This document shows positions 31,401 through 38,313 of a stretch of 64,000 nt of DNA, piece after piece. This DNA is from a virus. The notes beneath the pieces were generated by a model. The model was not told where the DNA came from, searched no databases, and worked only from the letters and a program-made list of their open reading frames with translations. Each line of letters starts with the position of its first letter. The stretch's first letter is position 1. The stretch spans positions 1-64,000 of the IMG/VR virus record IMGVR_UViG_3300046820_001014; one strand, 5' to 3'. A program made the translations under genes and the position numbers.

Positions 31401-32037
31401 TTATAGAGCTAAATGGTATGGACTATTTGGAGCTAGAGATCAAGCTAAAAGAATTGATATGGAGGCAGGTACAGTAGAACAAGGTTATTATGCTTCTTTT
31501 AGATTCTTCTTAGAAGATAACTGGAGAAATGCACTTAAACTTCCAACACTTGTTGAGAATTATAATAATCTTTCTGATGTTGAAAGAGAAGGTGTTAGAA
31601 GAAGTTTACTAGATGTAATATACATATTTGCTGGAATGGTTCTCTTAAATGCTCTTCTACCAGATGAGGATGATGAAGATGCAGGATTTATTGCACAATG
31701 GGCAGCACTCTCTGTTAGAAAATCAGTCAGTGAGGTTTCAGCGTATATACCTTTATTTGGTACACAAGATCAATTAAGAACTGTAAGTACTCCATTTGTT
31801 GCTGCAAAAACAGTTAATAACTTCTTAAAAGTTATATCTCAAACTTGCGGTTATGATTTTGAAGATGGAGAATGGAAGATGTTTGAACAGTATGATAGAA
31901 AGTATGGTATGTATGAGAAGGGTGATTATAAACTTGAAGCAGCTGTTAATAAAGTAGTTCCTATACATAATGTTGTTGAAGCTTATTACCCAGGAATACT
32001 TTTAGATAATTTTGAAAAAGCTAATAGAAGAGGTTAA
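28408..32037 (+). CDS. Large virion protein (second cargo/polymerase-associated protein)
   Basis: This 1209-residue protein follows the ferritin with a 4-base overlap. It is mostly helical and acidic, with two hydrophobic patches: about residues 819-838 (I-T-Q-F-V-N-L-G-F-S-P-A-V-Y-I-N-N-F) and 1070-1085 (V-I-Y-I-F-A-G-M-V-L-L-N-A-L-L). The first resembles LPD38-type segments of large polyvalent phage proteins. It has no DxDxD motif, so I do not call it a polymerase. In crAss-like phages the gene after the giant polymerase commonly encodes another ejected cargo protein, and that is the favoured reading here. Confidence 0.5.
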   Translation: MISCPNKNSKAWKSLVTARGEEMSYVLWNAYDGDVPESEYFVEEEPSVPKFKLENKPVYTLEENPERKQRFLEQLKVGNAISFEYWSNISKERAKRRSITVMDYDLDAGFIVGYEDGVEKKFLINNIIDRTNPLSNRLNNEEVVEFTSSLEVGKAVSFFDDLSGNVAERILLVESFDEDGVTGIDVTSEEKVTIPYTSIVQRDTIENEQKVSDYVRKIRGVISTQLQYLKPRIKDAADQDLYNSILESQDALNDYKGVEQLESLITFLKEIDNNIKKIKVLIDNIENKGGDIPSQLRRIGLLKDFIDGHKDIEKILNPLKESNPNSQMNEVVNNIIANIHSAEVYYFNTARPKLAKWLYDHMSPELNDNLKKYGMEVITISSLEKFLANPNNDLTWMDTFLVASSNVNDSVTSLFSLALKRLYNMARKMNIAYKTYLMPLFDSFSKQGYKGMVDSYRKMFFYEVIQTSNGPIAKRRWVTEFNDYIYYGKLNEFKRKLTELNTASLSAENPRQAEALKRQADSLKLERDAYIKRCNIKLNFNQAKEMMETLQTEDPNKFRDLLNNRFNFKLAAVTEKSVNEDGFKAPANSLLVDGRYYVYTGGMQILNKELFRNTQYEALKNDATAFPMYEYLKKVYDECEKKLPIKQRLGGYVPAQGKTSTKEDIKEFMSLEESAKYSSNLVKLDGDVYKEIPLYFEKPSVKVLTDNVDINMLDGNTDLIDDSNIDNNMIKAVLNYAAQANMYKSLDTSIGSITAFLDTVKTNAPKNPDGSNIGTNRRYDKCVNLANQLVYGEKKEAPTFWTRLVDILGKITQFVNLGFSPAVYINNFIMGNVANLSEAQGGRNFNKKELALANKEFFKLIPNFIKDKENSKLYKIITRYDAIQGEFNTELGKGFGSTWSNLKEESFYAFTGSNLGELEIQGTSMIALMMARGLWNKFDENGNPTEEIGAREEETFMNVLHELNKSNHGVYNDFDRLYLQPNAIFRLMLQYRKYVVPTYRAKWYGLFGARDQAKRIDMEAGTVEQGYYASFRFFLEDNWRNALKLPTLVENYNNLSDVEREGVRRSLLDVIYIFAGMVLLNALLPDEDDEDAGFIAQWAALSVRKSVSEVSAYIPLFGTQDQLRTVSTPFVAAKTVNNFLKVISQTCGYDFEDGEWKMFEQYDRKYGMYEKGDYKLEAAVNKVVPIHNVVEAYYPGILLDNFEKANRRG

Positions 32038-32041
32038 TATT

Positions 32042-32500
32042 ATGAATGGTATAAAAGTAGTAGAGATTGCAGAACAAGAAGTAGGATATCAAGAATCTCC
32101 TAAAGGTTCTAATAAAACTAAATATGGTGAATGGTTTGGTATGGATGGTGTAGCTTGGTGTGGAATATTTGTAAGTTGGTGTTATGATAAAGCAGGTTTC
32201 CCCTTAGGTAATATTGGATTTACTAAAGGGTTTGCTGGTACACAATATGCATTAGCTCACTTTAGAGAAACTAGAAGAACTACTTTTGTTCCTGCTATTG
32301 GAGATTTAGTATTCTTTGATTGGAATCTAGATGGTAGAGTAGATCATGTAGGTATATTTGTCAAGTGGTTAGATAATGATTACTTTGAGAGTATAGAAGG
32401 TAATACCGGTACTACCTCACAATCTAATGGAGGAGAGGTAATGACTAAGAAAAGACATAAGAAGTTTGCCAAGTTTGTACATCCTAAATCATTAGATTAA
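32042..32500 (+). CDS. CHAP-domain endolysin
   Basis: The 152-residue protein is a single CHAP (cysteine/histidine amidohydrolase) domain. The catalytic Cys is C40 in V-A-W-C-G-I-F-V-S-W-C, the His is H102 in V-D-H-V-G-I-F-V, and E119/N121 in S-I-E-G-N-T completes the site. It would cut peptidoglycan at lysis. The frame is open from 32012, but ATG at 32042 starts right at the conserved domain and lies just after the preceding stop, so I choose it. There is no signal peptide, so export depends on a holin. The spanin follows immediately. Confidence 0.85.
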   Translation: MNGIKVVEIAEQEVGYQESPKGSNKTKYGEWFGMDGVAWCGIFVSWCYDKAGFPLGNIGFTKGFAGTQYALAHFRETRRTTFVPAIGDLVFFDWNLDGRVDHVGIFVKWLDNDYFESIEGNTGTTSQSNGGEVMTKKRHKKFAKFVHPKSLD

Positions 32501-33066
32501 TGAGTCAGATAAAAAAAATAACACGGGTAATCTTTTTTATCTATCTTACTTCTTGTAGGATGTTAAGAAGTGATGAGCAAAATGCTATACACGATGTTGA
32601 TAGGTATCAAAGAAAACTTAATAGAATTTATGCTGAGTTTCCTAAATTTAAGAAAGATACTATTAAAGGTGAAGTAGTTATACAAGTACCTATTAGAGTA
32701 GTAGATACTGTAGTACAGTATAAAGACTCTATTACTCAAAGAATTATCTATAAAAAGATTATAGAGAAATGTAAAGATTCTATTCTTGCTAAAGAGATTA
32801 TTAAGAAACTGGACAGGTACAAGTGTATTAAGGACAGCATTGTTGTTAGGGATAGCTTATTTAAAGCAGTTATTACTCAAGATAGTCTTGGTATCCACAT
32901 CAACATAATTCCAAGGGACACAGTTCTGAAAGCCAAATATGCAGTTGCCTGTCCACCAGTTATTTGTAAAGATGATATGTTCTGGGAACACTCAGAGTTC
33001 TGGTTTGTAAGTGGATTATTCTTAGTAATGGTTTTAGGAATACTAATACACTTAAAGCTTAGTTAA
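32500..33066 (+). CDS. Unimolecular spanin (u-spanin) candidate
   Basis: The 188-residue protein has both ends needed to bridge a Gram-negative envelope. The N-terminal hydrophobic signal carries a lipobox L16-T17-S18-C19, predicting an outer-membrane lipoprotein. The C-terminal transmembrane helix, about residues 164-186, predicts an inner-membrane anchor. The stretch between is charged and largely extended or coiled. Spanins fuse the inner and outer membranes as the last lysis step, and this architecture matches T1 gp11-type u-spanins. Its start overlaps the endolysin stop by one base and the holin candidate follows. Confidence 0.7.
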   Translation: MSQIKKITRVIFFIYLTSCRMLRSDEQNAIHDVDRYQRKLNRIYAEFPKFKKDTIKGEVVIQVPIRVVDTVVQYKDSITQRIIYKKIIEKCKDSILAKEIIKKLDRYKCIKDSIVVRDSLFKAVITQDSLGIHINIIPRDTVLKAKYAVACPPVICKDDMFWEHSEFWFVSGLFLVMVLGILIHLKLS

Positions 33067-33073
33067 CGTATAA
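33067..33073 (+). promoter_or_regulatory. CGTATAA element before the holin gene
   Basis: CGTATAA lies in the 13-base gap between the spanin stop and the ATG at 33080, with exactly 6 bases before the ATG, the same spacing as at 2987 and 34496. It is a candidate internal promoter or translation signal. Confidence 0.4.
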
Positions 33074-33079
33074 ACAAAT

Positions 33080-33385
33080 ATGTTAGATCTAGATAAAGTA
33101 TCTCTTAAACAAATGTTAAATAATTCTCAAGGAAAGAGTTCCTTAGGATTACTTATGGCTTTGCTTTGGGGAATTACTGGAGGTCTAATGATGATTACAG
33201 CAGTTGTAAGTGCTTTCTTTGGTATGAATTTTTACTCAGAAGTATTTACTTATGGAGGATTACTAGTAGGTGCATCTGCATCCTTATTGGGAGTACGCAG
33301 ATTAACTGCTGATAAACAGATACTTACAATAGATAAACAAGAAGAAGAAAATGGCGATAACATCAACAGCAACACAATCAACTAA
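33080..33385 (+). CDS. Holin candidate, two transmembrane helices
   Basis: The 101-residue protein has two hydrophobic helices (about 22-48 and 55-70) joined by a short loop. Its N-terminus is charged and amphipathic, and its C-terminal tail is acidic and hydrophilic. Size, topology and position after the endolysin and spanin fit a class II-type holin that permeabilises the inner membrane. There is no family motif by which to prove this; another small membrane protein is possible. Its 3' end overlaps the next gene by 35 bases in another frame. Confidence 0.6.
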   Translation: MLDLDKVSLKQMLNNSQGKSSLGLLMALLWGITGGLMMITAVVSAFFGMNFYSEVFTYGGLLVGASASLLGVRRLTADKQILTIDKQEEENGDNINSNTIN

Positions 33386-34493
33386 TAGTTACACTGTAAC
33401 TTTTAATGGTACTAGTGATCTTTATACTACACAACCTATTAATATTGTTATTAAAAGAAATGGTATTGGTATTAAAGTATTTGATAATGTAACTCAAGGT
33501 TTAAATTATTCACATACATTTGATGAAGCTTCAACAATAAATATAACTTATTCAGTTGAGTATACTGTATATTTTGATGAAACATTATTTGATGATGACT
33601 CATATAATTTTACAGTTAATGAATATAAACCAGTATTTGAATTACCTACAGTAACTTGTGTTGAAAAAGGACAAGTAGCTACATTTAAACCAGCTACTTT
33701 ATCTTTTGGAGATCAAGATTACTGTAAAGCAAGTCCTAATTATGAAAGTATACATTATGAGTACTTTGAATTTAATCAAAATTCTGGAGTATGGGTATCT
33801 AAAAATACTTTTTCTGTTTCTAATACTGCATTACTAACACCAATAGATGTTGATGATGTTGATTTAGATGCATTAGCATATACTTGGACACCTAATGTAC
33901 TAACTATGGTTAAGTTTATAGTTACTGTAACTAATTGTAATACTTCAGTAATACATGAAACAATTTTTCCTGTTTGTGGAGCATGGAAATTAAGAAGATT
34001 ATCTTGTGGTAATTATAGACTTTATAACTATAAAAGCTCAACTATAACATATAATATATATGATGATATGTCTGTAGGAGCTGTTCCTTTTTTAAGTAAT
34101 CAACAACTAGCATCTTTTAGTTATACAGATTTAAAGTTTAATGCTGAAGGTGTATATAAAATTTCAGCTGATGGAATTTCTCAATATTTATTTAATTTTT
34201 GTGAAATTGAAGCATGTGTTCTTTCTTTACAAAAGAAGATTCTTTTAGATGATAGTTTATGTGATGCTTGTAGAATGGATAAAGCTCTTTATCAAAAAGC
34301 TCTTCGTCTTATTCCTATTTATGAAACTTGGAAAAAATTACTAGATAAAGATTGGATATATGATATGCAATACTTAACTACAGATATTGATGATGAATTA
34401 GCTAGAATATATGATGCTCAAGAGTTATATACAGAAATTAAAAAACTGTGTGAAGATTGTGGAAACTCATCAACTAAAAAATGTAACTGTTAA
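33351..34493 (+). CDS. Tail protein with Ig-like beta domains and Cys-rich C-terminus
   Basis: The 380-residue product has a beta-rich N-terminal two thirds resembling tandem Ig-like folds. A helical C-terminal third (about 285-370) contains several paired cysteines (C-E-I-E-A-C, C-D-A-C, C-E-D-C) and ends in C-N-C. Similar Cys-rich tails occur in Bacteroidetes phage tail proteins. ATG at 33351 has an AGAAGAAGAA stretch just upstream and starts inside the holin gene. It heads the tail-fibre block, so a tail-tip or fibre-connector role is inferred. Confidence 0.55.
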   Translation: MAITSTATQSTNSYTVTFNGTSDLYTTQPINIVIKRNGIGIKVFDNVTQGLNYSHTFDEASTINITYSVEYTVYFDETLFDDDSYNFTVNEYKPVFELPTVTCVEKGQVATFKPATLSFGDQDYCKASPNYESIHYEYFEFNQNSGVWVSKNTFSVSNTALLTPIDVDDVDLDALAYTWTPNVLTMVKFIVTVTNCNTSVIHETIFPVCGAWKLRRLSCGNYRLYNYKSSTITYNIYDDMSVGAVPFLSNQQLASFSYTDLKFNAEGVYKISADGISQYLFNFCEIEACVLSLQKKILLDDSLCDACRMDKALYQKALRLIPIYETWKKLLDKDWIYDMQYLTTDIDDELARIYDAQELYTEIKKLCEDCGNSSTKKCNC

Positions 34494-34495
34494 TC

Positions 34496-34502
34496 CGTAT
34501 AA
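34496..34502 (+). promoter_or_regulatory. CGTATAA element before the gene at 34509
   Basis: This is the third plus-strand copy of CGTATAA placed exactly 6 bases before an ATG. It occupies most of the 15-base gap between two tail genes. Confidence 0.4.
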
Positions 34503-34508
34503 GTAATT

Positions 34509-35411
34509 ATGGCTACTTTAAAAACTCCAAGTTCTGTAAAGTTTTTTCTTAAAAATCCTGCTACAACAGCAGCATTTAAGAATACAACTTTTAGTTCAAC
34601 ATATCCAAATAGTAACTTTAATAATAGTACTCCTGTTAATCTTGTAACATTAAGTAATGAGAATGAAATAAAGCCACCTACTTTACTTGGCACTGCTTTT
34701 TTTGGAGATGATGCTTCTGCTCTTAATAAAGTTGAAAGTACAACTGCTATTTTTAATACTTGTGCTATTGGTGATTACATTTTATTTAATAATGGTGGAG
34801 GTATAGATGATTTGCAAGTATTAGGACAAATACTTACAATTGATACTACAGGAGATGATGCTTATGAAAATGTTACTTTAGTTAAAAATTCTCCTTTTGA
34901 TTCTGGTGCAACTGCTGTTAATATTTATATTTTATCATTAGCATCAGTTGGAACTCCATTTAAAGTTAGTGAACCTTTTTATATGGTAGTTAAAAATCCA
35001 AATATGTCACTTTCCAGACATGATGGTATTTTAAGTATTGAGGCTTTAATAAATGCCCCAAATGTTGATTTGTTTGGATATGGAGGTATTAGAACAATTA
35101 ATCCAACTTATTTTAAGTTTAGAAAAATTTCTAAAGTTCATTTAGCTGATGAAGGTTTAGATGATACTGAAATTGCTGCAGAAACTAATATTATGTGTAC
35201 AGTTACTGGTGTAAGTACTTTATCTTATCAATTTCAACAACCAGAATTGGATATTCCAGATTCAGCTATTCCTTATTGGTCAGTTTATGAAATAAATCCT
35301 TATGGAGATTCTACAACATATATAGATAAAAGTACTATATATAGAATTGAAGTTGATAATTCATTACCATTTAAAGCAATATTAGTTTCAGGAACTACTA
35401 GCACAGAATAA
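34509..35411 (+). CDS. Tail-fibre-block protein, paralogue 1
   Basis: This 300-residue beta-rich protein shares a C-terminal domain with the next gene product. Both have an F-R-K-I-S-K or R-R-I-S-K segment, and then P-Y-W-x3-Y-x2-N-P-Y-G and D-K-S/G, followed by I-E-V/I. The N-terminal half is Asn/Ser/Thr-rich. It likely forms part of the tail fibre or adsorption apparatus by position. I recognise no enzyme motif or named family. The pair probably arose by tandem duplication. Confidence 0.5.
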   Translation: MATLKTPSSVKFFLKNPATTAAFKNTTFSSTYPNSNFNNSTPVNLVTLSNENEIKPPTLLGTAFFGDDASALNKVESTTAIFNTCAIGDYILFNNGGGIDDLQVLGQILTIDTTGDDAYENVTLVKNSPFDSGATAVNIYILSLASVGTPFKVSEPFYMVVKNPNMSLSRHDGILSIEALINAPNVDLFGYGGIRTINPTYFKFRKISKVHLADEGLDDTEIAAETNIMCTVTGVSTLSYQFQQPELDIPDSAIPYWSVYEINPYGDSTTYIDKSTIYRIEVDNSLPFKAILVSGTTSTE

Positions 35412-35438
35412 ATTCTTAAAAATTAAAAAATTACAAAT

Positions 35439-36593
35439 ATGTCTTTCTTACAAAATTTTTCTAAAATACTTATATTTAAAAATAGTCCGGAATCAAAATT
35501 TTATTTTGATACAGATGGTACAACTGGACCAAAGATTTTTAATCAAACTTATCCATTACCTAATATAGCAGATGCTGGAGTACCTTGGCCAGATACTCTT
35601 CAACCTAATTTTGTTAGAGATAATCTATTACATACAATAGGTGTAGAAGAAAGTCAAGCTTTAGGTTATGATAAATCTCCTACATCATTTGGTCAAGCTT
35701 ATCTTGATGGTGATGAGATAATTCTTAAAAATGATGATGTTGTTGCAACTATAGGAGATTTGCCTACTGCATCAACGCACTCTGGAGAAACTTATGTAGT
35801 TACAGCTAATGGTATTAAATATCTTTCTGATGGTACAAATTGGATTAATAAAGGAGCTTATGATTTTATTGGTGGACTTAGTTCACCTTTAGTTGCAGGT
35901 GATTATATTTTTTATGGTCCTCCTGATGCTAGTGATCCTAATGATTTATTAATTGCTGGAAAAATAGATACAATTTCTACTACTGCATTTGGTACAGATT
36001 CATCTACTTTAAGAATTACACTTGAAAAAAGTTCAGGTGTATCTGATGATCTTGTAGATTTATATTACTATAGAAAATCTTGGAATGGTAAAAATATTCC
36101 AGTAGATGTTACTGAAGGTTTTTATATTCTTATTGGAGTAGAGCAAAATACTAATATAGGTGCAACTTCAAATAGAAGAACAGTATATCCTTGGTTAGAT
36201 CCATTTGCACCTGCAACTAATTCATCAAACAATCAGATTGTTAATACTTCTACTGGAAATAAAACTGCTTTTACAGATTTAATTAGAATTAGAAGAATTT
36301 CTAAAAAGTATATTTCTGATGAGAATAGGACTACTGATGAGACTATTCCTTGTACTATTAAAAGAACTAATGTATTTGATCCAGGAACTGTAGCAGATTC
36401 ATATTTTTCTAGTACAGATGCTTTTCCATATTGGTGTGCATATTTTGTAAATCCTTATGGAGGTTCTAGTAGTAAATTAGATAAAGGCAGTACTTACATT
36501 ATTGAAATTAATGAAATGCTACCTGCAATAAATTCTAGTGATACTGCAAATGATACAGCATTTTATACTTATGTTAAACAAGGAGTAGTTTAA
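35439..36593 (+). CDS. Tail-fibre-block protein, paralogue 2 with an inserted domain
   Basis: The 384-residue protein has the same C-terminal module as its upstream neighbour (P-Y-W-C-A-Y-F-V-N-P-Y-G near residue 332). It also carries an extra segment near residues 107-137 (G-D-L-P-T-A-S, then G-E-T-Y-V-V, then D-G-T-N-W), a common building block of phage fibre proteins. The insertion suggests modular exchange typical of receptor-binding regions. The 27-base gap before it is A/T-rich with no CGTATAA. Confidence 0.5.
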   Translation: MSFLQNFSKILIFKNSPESKFYFDTDGTTGPKIFNQTYPLPNIADAGVPWPDTLQPNFVRDNLLHTIGVEESQALGYDKSPTSFGQAYLDGDEIILKNDDVVATIGDLPTASTHSGETYVVTANGIKYLSDGTNWINKGAYDFIGGLSSPLVAGDYIFYGPPDASDPNDLLIAGKIDTISTTAFGTDSSTLRITLEKSSGVSDDLVDLYYYRKSWNGKNIPVDVTEGFYILIGVEQNTNIGATSNRRTVYPWLDPFAPATNSSNNQIVNTSTGNKTAFTDLIRIRRISKKYISDENRTTDETIPCTIKRTNVFDPGTVADSYFSSTDAFPYWCAYFVNPYGGSSSKLDKGSTYIIEINEMLPAINSSDTANDTAFYTYVKQGVV

Positions 36594-36606
36594 AAACTAA
36601 TAACAT

Positions 36607-37569
36607 ATGGCATTTCCCTTATATCTTTTAACAGAGAGTTCTTATAGCGTATACCTTTTAACTCAGGAATTGCAGAAAAAAGCTGCATACTTCTTTACTC
36701 CTGATTATAAAGCTCGTTATATTTTTTCTCAAGATTTAAAGTATATAGGAAAATATCTATTTACTCCTAACTTTAATAGTAAGTATATATTTACAAAAGA
36801 ATTAAGTTTTTTTTCTAAATATTTCTTTACTCCTAGTTCTAAATCAAAGTATTTTTTTACAAAAGATTTAGATGCAAATCCTGAAGATAATATTTGTATA
36901 TATCCTAAAGAATTAGAAAAATTAAGAAATAAAGCAATTTTATTATATTTTAATGAAGTTATAAAATCTTTAAGAAACTCTATTTATAAAGAAGGTTATG
37001 GTAGAGTTTGTGAAGGAGGTTATAATAGAACAGGAATGTTAAGAATTCTTTTAGATTACTTATCTTCTATATGGCTTGAGAGAGATACTGATAGCCGTTC
37101 TGGATTAGCTAGAGTATCTGATTACTATTATACTAAATATTCAATTAATGATATTATAGTAAACTTTAGAAAATGTGATATTAATATTAAACCAATAATT
37201 GCTCTGTTTAACTTAAATTCGTATAGTATTATAGACAATGATTGGAACAATTATTATTTAATAACTAATATAATTAATCCTCCAACAGAAGAAGTTGTTA
37301 AAACATTGAAACAGTTTACAGATATATTTACAACAGAATTTATTAATGTTGATGCTAATCAAAGGCAATATCCTATTTCTGATTCTCAATATATATTCCC
37401 TGTTACAAAAGGTATAAAATATTTAACTTCTTTTTCTATAAATGGAAATGATTATACAGCTTTTACTGATTATAATTTATCTTCTGTAACTTACTCTCAA
37501 TCAACGTTATTTGGATACACAATCACAAGTTCTGATACTGTAACTATAACATACTGGTATGAAGAGTAA
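36607..37569 (+). CDS. Tail-block protein with four 22-residue aromatic repeats
   Basis: The first 88 of 320 residues are four tandem units of 22 residues of the form Y-[FL]-[FL]-T-[PE]-x5-Y-[FIL]-[FL]-[TS]-[KQ]-[DE]-L, starting at residues 6, 28, 50 and 72. A helical middle (about 100-215) and a beta C-terminal domain follow. Repeats with alternating Tyr/Phe strands suggest a beta-solenoid or stacked surface. I do not recognise a named family. It overlaps the next gene by 11 bases. The location implies a fibre or baseplate-like role. Confidence 0.5.
   Translation: MAFPLYLLTESSYSVYLLTQELQKKAAYFFTPDYKARYIFSQDLKYIGKYLFTPNFNSKYIFTKELSFFSKYFFTPSSKSKYFFTKDLDANPEDNICIYPKELEKLRNKAILLYFNEVIKSLRNSIYKEGYGRVCEGGYNRTGMLRILLDYLSSIWLERDTDSRSGLARVSDYYYTKYSINDIIVNFRKCDINIKPIIALFNLNSYSIIDNDWNNYYLITNIINPPTEEVVKTLKQFTDIFTTEFINVDANQRQYPISDSQYIFPVTKGIKYLTSFSINGNDYTAFTDYNLSSVTYSQSTLFGYTITSSDTVTITYWYEE
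36622..36870 (+). repeat. Four tandem 66-bp coding repeats (22-residue units)
   Basis: The repeat is clear at protein level with a strict 22-residue period (Tyr at 6, 28, 50, 72 and second Tyr at 16, 38, 60, 82 of the host protein). It is weaker in the DNA, so it is an old or selected repeat rather than a recent slippage product. Confidence 0.75.
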
Positions 37570-38311
37570 ACAAGCATTTTTTGAAGCATTAACAGCTGGA
37601 AGTACAGTAGGAGGAATAACTGCAGGAACTAATTTAGAAGATATGAATCTTTATGAAGTATTTGATATGCTCTTAAATCCTTACCAACCACCTGCTTTTA
37701 CCTCATTTGGTATTACTGGACAATCTCAGACTTTAGAAATTGGAGATAGTATTGCTTCTGGAAGTAAATCATTTGCTTGGAGTATTAGTAACTCTTCTAA
37801 TGTAACTGCTAATACTCTTAGTATTACAGGAGAACCTGGAACTATAGTAAGTGCTGGAAGTATTACTTCTCCTTATTCTTATACTTTAGTATCTCCAATA
37901 ACTAAGACTACTGTAGGAAGTACTAGTACATTTAATATCTCTGCTACTAATACCAATTCTAGTACATTCTCAAGTAGTTTTACAGTTACTTGGAGAGCTT
38001 ATTTTTATACAGGTAAAAATACTTTAACAATTCTTACTGATGATGATGCAGTAGCTCTATCAACATCTTCCTTAGGAGGAGTTCCTACTGGAACTAAGAG
38101 TTACTCAGCAGGAGCAGGTTATATATATTATGTATATCCTTCTAGCTTTGCAAATATTAATACTATGAAAGATGTAGCTACTAACTTAGATGTACCTTAT
38201 ATACAACTTGCTAATATTACTATTAGTAATAGTTTTAGTGTTGGTACAACTTATAAAGTATTTAGAACCCTCAATCAACTTAATGGAGCTATAACCTTAA
38301 TAACTACATAA
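37559..38311 (+). CDS. Tail/baseplate-type structural protein
   Basis: The 250-residue protein starts with a helical segment containing V-G-G-I-x-A-G-T and N-L-Y-E-V-F-D-M-L-L-N-P-Y, a pattern seen at the N-termini of Bacteroidetes phage tail proteins. It continues as Ser/Thr-rich beta sandwich-like sequence. The start overlaps the end of the preceding gene and the next start follows 3 bases after its stop. A structural tail role is inferred from pattern and position. Confidence 0.55.
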   Translation: MKSKQAFFEALTAGSTVGGITAGTNLEDMNLYEVFDMLLNPYQPPAFTSFGITGQSQTLEIGDSIASGSKSFAWSISNSSNVTANTLSITGEPGTIVSAGSITSPYSYTLVSPITKTTVGSTSTFNISATNTNSSTFSSSFTVTWRAYFYTGKNTLTILTDDDAVALSTSSLGGVPTGTKSYSAGAGYIYYVYPSSFANINTMKDVATNLDVPYIQLANITISNSFSVGTTYKVFRTLNQLNGAITLITT

Positions 38312-38313
38312 AC

